Assembly: GCA_021820675.1 (NCBI GenBank)
Contig: JAKADI010000123.1
Coordinates: 1-6,035, forward strand
Source: Bacillota bacterium
Lineage (GTDB): Bacteria > Bacillota > Sulfobacillia > Sulfobacillales > Sulfobacillaceae
Direction of reading: 5' to 3'
Length of the DNA stretch: 6,035 nt
Shown in pieces: positions 1 through 4,601 of this stretch. The stretch's first letter is position 1; each line of letters opens with the position of its first letter. A program made the translations under genes and the position numbers. A model generated the notes under the pieces. It did not search any database. It saw nothing but the letters and a program-made list of their open reading frames with translations, and was not told the DNA's origin.

Positions 1-1
1 T

Positions 2-157
2 GTCGTAAAATCTTGGGGGAAAGTCTTTTTCCGTGGTCCTGAAAGCGCTGTCCCTCAAGGCTTCTACGACAGTGAAAAAGGCTCTACATCACATACATCA
101 CATACATCACATACATCACATACATCACATACATCACATACATCTTTGCTAGCTTAA
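2..157 (+). CDS. C-terminal end of an unidentified protein with a (Thr-Ser-His)6 tail, partial
   Basis: The frame starting at base 2 is open from the window edge to TAA at 155-157, giving 51 residues and no start, so the gene would begin upstream. The visible part reads as a plausible globular end (SWGKVFFRGPESAVPQGFYD), then acidic/basic residues, then GS, six exact Thr-Ser-His repeats and a short TSLLA end. I do not recognise the family. The 9-bp repeat keeps the frame, as expected for a coding minisatellite. Doubt remains because the repeat has no stop in any plus frame, so only about 28 codons upstream of it support coding. A competing frame from GTG 33 to TAG 150-152 would give a short peptide ending in His-His-Ile repeats; it has a poorly placed Shine-Dalgarno site and looks less natural. 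No clear terminator follows directly. Confidence 0.5.
   Translation, partial: VVKSWGKVFFRGPESAVPQGFYDSEKGSTSHTSHTSHTSHTSHTSHTSLLA
85..144. repeat. 9-bp tandem repeat, about 6.7 copies
   Basis: The unit ACATCACAT is repeated without mismatch over 60 bases. Periodicity breaks at base 84 on the left and base 145 on the right. A period of 9 keeps any reading frame; in the favoured frame it encodes Thr-Ser-His. Perfect identity between copies suggests recent expansion by replication slippage, so copy number probably differs between strains. It is a head-to-tail repeat without spacers, so it is not CRISPR-like. Confidence 0.95.
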
Positions 158-399
158 GATCTTTTAACCTCCTACCTCCAATTGTCAATTGTCCCCAGCA
201 AAGACCTTACATTTGAAGGTTTTCAAGTCTGGAGACGTGCAGGGGGTTTGTCCCGTGTCTTTGGTCAGAACATGGCTTGATCTTCGTTGGACTTTGGAGA
301 TTTTGCCGGGAATTTTCGGTGTGTGTTTGCCGGATATTCCGGTTTCCGAATCAGTTCAACTACTCACCGAATGTCAATGGTCGTTATGAGAAAATATTT

Positions 400-416
400 G
401 CCGATCTCCCATCGGC
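400..416. terminator. Weak hairpin, possible terminator of the upstream gene
   Basis: A 6-bp perfect stem (GCCGAT/ATCGGC) with a 5-base loop is followed by CGTGGGTGTTTTCG, which is T-containing but has no proper T-run. It lies about 240 bases beyond the TAA at 157. It is the only terminator-like structure between that gene and the pnt promoter, but the weak tail makes the call doubtful. Confidence 0.2.
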
Positions 417-634
417 CGTGGGTGTTTTCGTTCTCGCGTTAACCCCGCTCAGCCCACCCGATTACGGGCTTGGGATCCAACACGAAGTATAATCATGGAC
501 ATATGTGCCAATCATACCGAATAAGAAAAACTAGCAATTGCCAGCGATATTTGCTTATGATATTGTCAGACATACTTGATGGGGACACCATCTTGAAACT
601 CTACTACTTCAGTATCCCCTTTCTCTCCGAAAGA

Positions 635-663
635 TTGACAGCAAGTTCGCAATCGGAGATAAA
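635..663 (+). promoter_or_regulatory. Probable sigma-70/SigA-type promoter of the pnt operon
   Basis: A perfect -35 box TTGACA (635-640) is followed after exactly 17 bases by GATAAA (658-663), which matches 4 of 6 positions of TATAAT. Transcription would start near base 670, giving a leader of about 65 bases before pntAA. A 7-bp inverted repeat, TCTCCGA (624-630) and TCGGAGA (653-659), encloses the -35 box and touches the -10 box, a layout that fits repressor binding. The promoter is inferred from consensus only. Confidence 0.5.
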
Positions 664-705
664 TTGAATAATATGCAGGATTTCGTATAACCATTTACCA
701 TTTTG

Positions 706-717
706 CCGCACGTGCGG
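706..717. promoter_or_regulatory. 12-bp perfect palindrome in the pntAA leader, possible operator
   Basis: CCGCACGTGCGG is a perfect 12-bp palindrome with a central CACGTG. It ends three bases before the pntAA Shine-Dalgarno sequence and lies about 40 bases after the predicted transcription start. It could bind a dimeric regulator as DNA, or form a 4-bp stem with an ACGU loop next to the ribosome site in RNA. No regulator can be named from the sequence. Confidence 0.35.
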
Positions 718-720
718 TCT

Positions 721-737
721 GGAGGTCATGTAATATG
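721..737 (+). promoter_or_regulatory. pntAA ribosome binding site with an intervening start-stop pair
   Basis: GGAGGT at 721-726 is a near-perfect Shine-Dalgarno site, 8 bases before the ATG at 735, which fixes the pntAA start. Between them lies ATG-TAA (728-733), a start codon followed at once by a stop. Its spacing of 1 base from the Shine-Dalgarno site is too short for efficient use, so it is probably accidental. Confidence 0.75.
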
Positions 738-1898
738 ATTATTGCCGTACCTCGTGAGCGGGCACCCCGAGAGCGCCGTGTTTCGCTGGTGCCGGAAACG
801 GTTGCTCGTCTCAAGAAGCTAGATCATCGCATTCTTATTGAAGAGGGGGCTGGCGTAGCATCAGGATTTTCTGATCAGCAATATCGTGAAGTCGGTGGTG
901 AAATCGCCCCATCGAATTCTCAATGGGTGGCAGACGCGGATATTGTTGTAATCATCCAAAACACCGAGTTCGATCTGTCATCGCCGTATACATCGTTAAA
1001 ACCCGGGAGCATGATTGTTGGAATGCTTGCCCCTTTGTCAGCACCTCCGGAAAGTTTTGAAGTTATGCTGAACAATCGACTGACGGCTTTTAGCATGGAC
1101 GCCATACCGCGAATAAGCCGGGCGCAGAGTATGGACGTGTTGTCGTCCATGAGTACTGTTGCCGGTTACCGAGCAGCACTTATCGGGGCCGAACAATTGC
1201 CGCGATTTTTTCCACTACTCATGACGGCTGCTGGAACCATCACCCCGGCGCATGTTCTGGTTTTGGGAGCAGGGGTGGCGGGACTCCAAGCTATCGCTAC
1301 GACCCATCGCCTGGGTGCTGTTGTGCAAGCATTCGATACCCGGCCCGTCGTGCGGGAGCAAGTGGAAAGTTTAGGTGCATCATTCTTAACGTTAGAAATT
1401 CAAACCCAGCAAACGCAGGACGGATATGCCCAGGCCTTGGCGGAAGATGTTCATCAGCAAGAGATAAATTTGTTGAGCAAACCGGTGGCTGGCGCTGACG
1501 TTGTGATAACGACAGCCCTGATTCCCGGAAAACCTGCACCGATTCTCGTTACCAAAGAGATGGTCGCGCAGATGCGGGCAGGAGCGGTGATCGTGGATTT
1601 GGCCGCAGAGACCGGTGGTAATTGTGAACTAAGCCAGCCCGGAGAGACAGTGGTGACCGATAACGGCGTCGTTATCGAGGCACCTCTGAATATTGCTTCG
1701 CAATTAGCGCCGCACGCGAGTCAGCTGTACTCGCGCAATGTTTTCAATTTCTTAAGTCATCTGTTTTCCCTGGGTTTAGGCCAGGAAGGCAAGGAACTTG
1801 ACTTTAGCGATGAAATCGTGGCTCGGACAATGGTTTTGCACGATGGCCAGGTTTCCCATGAGATACTGGCTAACCGTATGACACAAGTAAGGAGTTGA
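735..1898 (+). CDS. pntAA: NAD(P) transhydrogenase alpha subunit part 1 (NAD-binding domain I)
   Basis: This is the cytoplasmic NAD(H)-binding subunit of the proton-translocating transhydrogenase, which passes hydride between NADH and NADP+ using the proton gradient. Its 387 residues match domain I alone, without the membrane helices that E. coli PntA carries in fusion. In order: the N-terminal RRVSLVPE signature (14-21, usual form RRVALTPE); the RQD loop in RISRAQSMD (126-134, with R126, Q131 and D134 in the positions used for nicotinamide binding and hydride transfer in the Rhodospirillum rubrum enzyme); MTAAGT (163-168); the Rossmann motif GAGVAG (178-183) with acidic D201 for the NAD ribose; TTALIPGKPAP (259-269); AAETGGNCEL (290-299); and the closing ASQLYSRN (328-335). 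Alanine dehydrogenase is related, but the RQD loop and the neighbours exclude it. The ATG at 735 has GGAGGT 8 bases upstream. The TGA stop overlaps an ATG in another frame, and pntAB starts 7 bases later. Confidence 0.97.
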   Translation: MIIAVPRERAPRERRVSLVPETVARLKKLDHRILIEEGAGVASGFSDQQYREVGGEIAPSNSQWVADADIVVIIQNTEFDLSSPYTSLKPGSMIVGMLAPLSAPPESFEVMLNNRLTAFSMDAIPRISRAQSMDVLSSMSTVAGYRAALIGAEQLPRFFPLLMTAAGTITPAHVLVLGAGVAGLQAIATTHRLGAVVQAFDTRPVVREQVESLGASFLTLEIQTQQTQDGYAQALAEDVHQQEINLLSKPVAGADVVITTALIPGKPAPILVTKEMVAQMRAGAVIVDLAAETGGNCELSQPGETVVTDNGVVIEAPLNIASQLAPHASQLYSRNVFNFLSHLFSLGLGQEGKELDFSDEIVARTMVLHDGQVSHEILANRMTQVRS

Positions 1899-1908
1899 TG
1901 GCCTCTTG
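1889..1908 (+). promoter_or_regulatory. pntAB ribosome binding site with two competing start codons
   Basis: AAGGAG at 1889-1894 lies inside the end of pntAA. The pntAB frame is closed by TAA at 1888-1890 and offers only TTG starts, the first at 1906 with 11 bases of spacing. An ATG at 1898-1900, overlapping the pntAA stop as TGATG, is in another frame and gives only eight codons before TGA. Its spacing of 3 bases is short, and that of the TTG is long. Confidence 0.6.
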
Positions 1909-2208
1909 GTTAATCATTTGTTGATCGAAATATACATTTTCGTCTTAGCGGTATTTGTCGGATTTCAGTTGATTTCCAAGGTTCCCTCCGTCTTGCATAC
2001 ACCGTTGATGTCGGCAACCAACGCCATCCATGGAATTATTTTAGTGGGGGCTATTGCTCTCGCGGCCTCGGTCCATGGGGCTGTAGATGTAACCATTAGT
2101 GTGGCCGCGGTGTTTTTGGCGACGCTCAATGTTGTGGGGGGCTATGTGGTTACCGATAGAATATTAGGCATGTTTAAGAAAAAATCCGCCGAACGGCCTA
2201 CGGAGTGA
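1906..2208 (+). CDS. pntAB: NAD(P) transhydrogenase alpha subunit part 2 (small membrane subunit)
   Basis: This 100-residue membrane protein supplies the alpha-side helices of domain II, the proton channel of the transhydrogenase. Three membrane segments are visible at about residues 6-23, 40-57 and 61-83, with a basic C-terminal tail (KKKSAER) expected on the cytoplasmic side. The signature FQLISKVPSVLHTPLMSATNAIHG (about 20-43, cut here by the family's usual substitutions) is typical. H42, in NAIHG, sits where many split-type enzymes carry the proton-path histidine, while E. coli has serine there. The start is TTG 1906, the only candidate upstream of the first membrane segment other than TTG codons at 1918 and 1921. 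It lies 7 bases after pntAA and 6 bases before pntB, so translation is probably coupled through the operon. Confidence 0.95.
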   Translation: MVNHLLIEIYIFVLAVFVGFQLISKVPSVLHTPLMSATNAIHGIILVGAIALAASVHGAVDVTISVAAVFLATLNVVGGYVVTDRILGMFKKKSAERPTE

Positions 2209-2214
2209 ACAAAA

Positions 2215-3609
2215 ATGAACATTGTGTTACAAATCGGTTATTTGCTTACAGCTATCTTATTTATCCTCGGAGTGATCCGTCTTCGCTCGCCGGCTACCGC
2301 ACGGTCCGGTAACCTCATTGCAGCCTGTGGAATGGGGATTGCATTTATCGTTACCATCATTCGGTACCACTCATTTTCGTTGCCGTTAATCGGAGTGACG
2401 ATAATTGTGGGAGCCATTGTCGGAACGTACGCAGCGAAGAAGGTTCGTATGACGGCTATGCCGCAGATGGTAGCTCTCTTTAACGGTATGGGCGGTGGGG
2501 CGGCTGCACTCGTCTCCATCGGTAAGCTACATTCCCTGTGGACCCATGGAATATCATCGCCGGGTGCGTCTATCAGCGCGTTGTTTACCGTACTAATCGG
2601 GTCGATCAGCTTCACCGGAAGCTTGCTGGCCTTCGGCAAGTTGCAAGAATGGGTCAGTGGCCGTCCCGTGACTTTTGGAGGTCAAAAAGTTGTCAACGGA
2701 TTGTTGCTTTTGATTGCACTCATTTTAGGCGTTGTGATGACTATATCTGGGGGACGTCAAGACCTGGGCATGTTATGGCTGTACGTGATTATTGCGGCTG
2801 CCGGGGGGTTGTTAGTAGTCCTTCCGATTGGCGGAGCTGACATGCCGGTCGTGATTTCTCTTTTAAATGCTTTTACCGGATTAGCCGCTGCCGCCACGGG
2901 ATTCCTGTTGGCAAATAATGTGCTCATTATTGCCGGGGCGTTAGTGGGTGCGTCCGGAACGATCTTGACACAACAGATGAGTCGCGCCATGAATCGGCCG
3001 ATTCAGAACATTATCTTCGGAGCTTTCGGAAAGTTAGCAACCGCAGGTGGTGCTGGTGGTGTTGGAGCGACTGACGGCGTCGTGCAAACGGCAACAGTCG
3101 AGGACGTCGCCACAATTTTGGCATACGCACGAACTGTGGTTATTGTTCCCGGATACGGATTGGCTGTGGCCAGGGCGCAGCAAGAAGTGCGTCAGCTAAT
3201 GGAAAAACTCAACCAACGGAGTGTGACTGTGAGATTTGGAATCCATCCGGTGGCGGGGCGAATGCCGGGGCACATGAATGTTTTATTGGCTGAGGCCGAT
3301 GTTCCCTACGACAATTTATATGAAATGGACGCGATTAACCCGCAATTTCCTCAAACCGACGTGGTGCTGGTTATTGGTGCTAACGACGTCACAAATCCAG
3401 CCGCTCGCAATCAGCCGGGAAGTCCATTATATGGAATGCCCATTTTAAACGTGGACCAGGCACAACGGATTATTGTCTTGAAACGTAGTATGAATCCGGG
3501 ATTCGCGGGCATTGACAATCCTCTCTACATCAACCCGAAAACATCGATGTTGTTTGGTGACGCCAAGTCGTCTTTGTCGCACGTTATTCGGGCCCTTGAT
3601 GAAGTCTAA
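2215..3609 (+). CDS. pntB: NAD(P) transhydrogenase beta subunit (membrane domain II plus NADP-binding domain III)
   Basis: The 464-residue beta subunit anchors the enzyme in the membrane and binds NADP(H). About nine membrane segments are visible (near 4-22, 33-49, 54-73, 83-103, 119-140, 159-178, 184-206, 210-232, 234-253), the number expected for beta. Domain III begins near residue 290. It carries VPGYGLAVARAQ (311-322), HPVAGRMPGHMNVLLAEA (344-361), IGANDVTNPAA (387-397), KRSMNPGFAG (423-432) and GDAK (448-451), which form the NADP site. Length and motifs match the family from end to end. Residue 90, in ALFNGMGGG, is asparagine where E. coli PntB has the proton-path His91. The ATG at 2215 is preceded by GGAG (2202-2205) with 9 bases of spacing, overlapping the pntAB stop. 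The TAA stop is followed by a strong hairpin 21 bases later. Confidence 0.97.
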   Translation: MNIVLQIGYLLTAILFILGVIRLRSPATARSGNLIAACGMGIAFIVTIIRYHSFSLPLIGVTIIVGAIVGTYAAKKVRMTAMPQMVALFNGMGGGAAALVSIGKLHSLWTHGISSPGASISALFTVLIGSISFTGSLLAFGKLQEWVSGRPVTFGGQKVVNGLLLLIALILGVVMTISGGRQDLGMLWLYVIIAAAGGLLVVLPIGGADMPVVISLLNAFTGLAAAATGFLLANNVLIIAGALVGASGTILTQQMSRAMNRPIQNIIFGAFGKLATAGGAGGVGATDGVVQTATVEDVATILAYARTVVIVPGYGLAVARAQQEVRQLMEKLNQRSVTVRFGIHPVAGRMPGHMNVLLAEADVPYDNLYEMDAINPQFPQTDVVLVIGANDVTNPAARNQPGSPLYGMPILNVDQAQRIIVLKRSMNPGFAGIDNPLYINPKTSMLFGDAKSSLSHVIRALDEV

Positions 3610-3630
3610 TTTGTCCACATAACCTACCAC

Positions 3631-3671
3631 CTTAAATAAAGGTTGATTCCTAGGATCAACCTTTATTTAAG
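3631..3671. terminator. Bidirectional rho-independent terminator between pntB and prpB
   Basis: A perfect 17-bp stem, CTTAAATAAAGGTTGAT (3631-3647) with its complement at 3655-3671, encloses a 7-base loop. The outer part of the stem is A-rich on the entering side and T-rich on the leaving side in both directions, so it can stop transcription from pntB and from prpB alike. The right arm also encodes the last residues and the stop of the prpB frame. Confidence 0.85.
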
Positions 3672-3880
3672 CTATCGTCGGGCGAAGTCGGCAGTATGGT
3701 TTGGGCAATATTGGCGTCTAGCGATTCGTAATCCCAATAGCGAATTAAGTTGTAAAGTTCCTTGCGGGTTTGCATATGGTCTAGCAAACCTACCTGGCTT
3801 CCCGTCTCCGCCAGCGTCTGATACAGTTTTTCATAAGCTTTGGCAGCAACGCGGAGGGAGGAAACCGGATAGATGACCAT
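3656..3880 (-). CDS. C-terminal methylisocitrate lyase fragment, possible separate translation product
   Basis: After the amber codon, ATG 3880 opens 74 codons in the same frame that hold the family's C-terminal part (MVIYPVSSLR, MQTRKELY, RYWDYESLDA). GGGGGT lies 5 bases upstream and could pair with the anti-Shine-Dalgarno sequence with one G-U wobble, so ribosomes stopping at TAG could restart here. Methionine and the preceding glycine-tyrosine are, however, ordinary family residues, so the site may be chance. On its own this piece cannot be catalytic, because the active-site loop lies in the upstream part. Confidence 0.3.
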   Translation of the reverse strand: MVIYPVSSLRVAAKAYEKLYQTLAETGSQVGLLDHMQTRKELYNLIRYWDYESLDANIAQTILPTSPDDSLNKG

Positions 3881-3892
3881 GCGATACCCCCA

Positions 3893-3895
3893 CTA
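3893..3895 (-). other. Premature amber stop codon in prpB
   Basis: On the minus strand the codons read CAA TTC GAA TAG TGG GGG TAT CGC ATG. Homologous protein continues on both sides in one frame. The following codon is TGG, where relatives commonly have a hydrophobic residue before GY. prpD, just upstream, ends in TAG as its ordinary stop, which argues against general recoding of TAG in this genome. Confidence 0.9.
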
Positions 3896-4508
3896 TTCGA
3901 ATTGCTGCGCTGAATAATACGGGGTCCGCCCAAATTCGGTCATGTTGGCCAGGAGAGGGGCAGAAACAGCACGAGCCATGTCCTGAAAACTCTCGGGTGA
4001 ATCAAGAGATTCAGGAAAAATGCCATCTGCCCCGGCTTGCACATACCGACGAGCCCGTTCAATCGCCGCGGGCAGCCCTTCCACACTATAAGCATCGGTT
4101 CGTGCGACAATGACCATGTCCGGAACAACTTGTTTAATCGCCTGAATTTTGGCCACCATTTCATCGGCCGCAATTAGGCTTTTGCCGTTTAGATGACCAC
4201 ATTTCTTCGGTAAGTCTTGGTCTTCGATTTGGATGGCGGCTACTCGGGCTTCGGCCATTTCTCGCGCGGTTCGCGCAGCATTCAAGATGCCGCCAAAACC
4301 CGTATCGATGTCGACTAATAGGGGCAAGTTAGTGGCTCTAACAATGTCCATCGCCCGCGTGGCGACTTCGGACGAACTCACTAACCCAATATCCGGTAGT
4401 CCTCGGCTGGCTGTATATGCTCCCCCAGAGAGGTAGAGGCTTTGAAAGCCGGTTGATTTGGCGACGAGTGCTGCCATCGCATCATGGGCTCCTGGGATTT
4501 TTAAAATC

Positions 4509-4527
4509 GGTTGATTCCTCATCAACC
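4509..4527. repeat. Small hairpin inside prpB sharing its stem with the terminator
   Basis: GGTTGAT-TCCTC-ATCAACC forms a 7-bp perfect stem with a 5-base loop near the 5' end of prpB, around residues 21-27. The terminator core at 3641-3661 has the same stem and an almost identical loop (GGTTGAT-TCCTAGG-ATCAACC). It lacks a T-run and lies in coding sequence, so it is not a terminator. It may be coincidence. Confidence 0.5.
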
Positions 4528-4601
4528 TTCGAAATTGGTTAGATAATTCCCGTTGAGAGGAATTTACTTCAAATAACCAAGCCATAATCTCGCCCCTTCT
4601 G

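Larger units (their letters stand above)
158..734 (+). other. Long non-coding leader between the partial gene and pntAA
   Basis: These 577 bases contain no gene I can support. Three open frames of 65-71 codons (189-389, 277-492, 470-667) overlap each other in different frames, lack Shine-Dalgarno sites, in two cases start at TTG, and show no family signature. What can be seen: a 13-bp palindrome CAATTGTCAATTG at 179-191; a dyad CCGGA-TAT-TCCGG at 330-342; a hairpin GCCGAT-CTCCC-ATCGGC at 400-416 followed by a modestly T-rich stretch; an isolated TATAAT at 488-493 with no good -35; and the probable pntAA promoter and operator-like dyads listed separately. I see no T-box, riboswitch core or tRNA. 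The region could include decayed sequence, but no parent is recognisable. Confidence 0.55.
3656..4585 (-). pseudogene. prpB: 2-methylisocitrate lyase, interrupted by an in-frame amber codon
   Basis: The intact enzyme splits 2-methylisocitrate into pyruvate and succinate, the last step of the methylcitrate cycle. The start is ATG 4585, with AAGGGG 7 bases upstream; an earlier ATG at 4618 overlaps prpD and lacks such a site. Residues 1-230 carry YLSGGAY (51-57), the metal-binding VDIDTGFGG (91-99), the catalytic loop KKCGH (127-131, with Cys129), ARTDA (161-165) and NMTEFGRTPY (214-223). TAG at 3893-3895 then replaces codon 231. The same frame runs on for 78 residues with family C-terminal signatures: WGYRMVIYPVSSLR, MQTRKELY and RYWDYESLDANIA, ending at TGA 3656-3658. 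Read through, the product would be about 309 residues, the normal length. GAG (Glu) is the most likely ancestral codon, one base away. No other damage is visible, so a recent mutation, a sequencing error, readthrough or a split gene all remain possible. prpD ends 16 bases upstream. Confidence 0.9.

Noticed and set aside
85..144. CRISPR array
   Set aside because: The repeat unit is 9 bp, head to tail and without spacers.
189..667. Three overlapping plus-strand open frames of 65-71 codons upstream of pntAA
   Set aside because: They overlap in different frames, have no Shine-Dalgarno site, in two cases start with TTG, and show no recognisable family or membrane pattern.
920..1539. Minus-strand open frames inside pntAA
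   Set aside because: They lie opposite a gene with continuous family similarity and are composition shadows; the same holds for the frames opposite pntB and prpD.
3880..3895. Frameshift in prpB
   Set aside because: The homologous sequence before and after the stop is in the same frame; the distance from 4585 to 3880 is a whole number of codons, so only the TAG interrupts it.
3893..3895. TAG read as pyrrolysine or another amino acid
   Set aside because: prpD ends with TAG as a normal stop, lyases of this family have no pyrrolysine, and no recoding element is visible.
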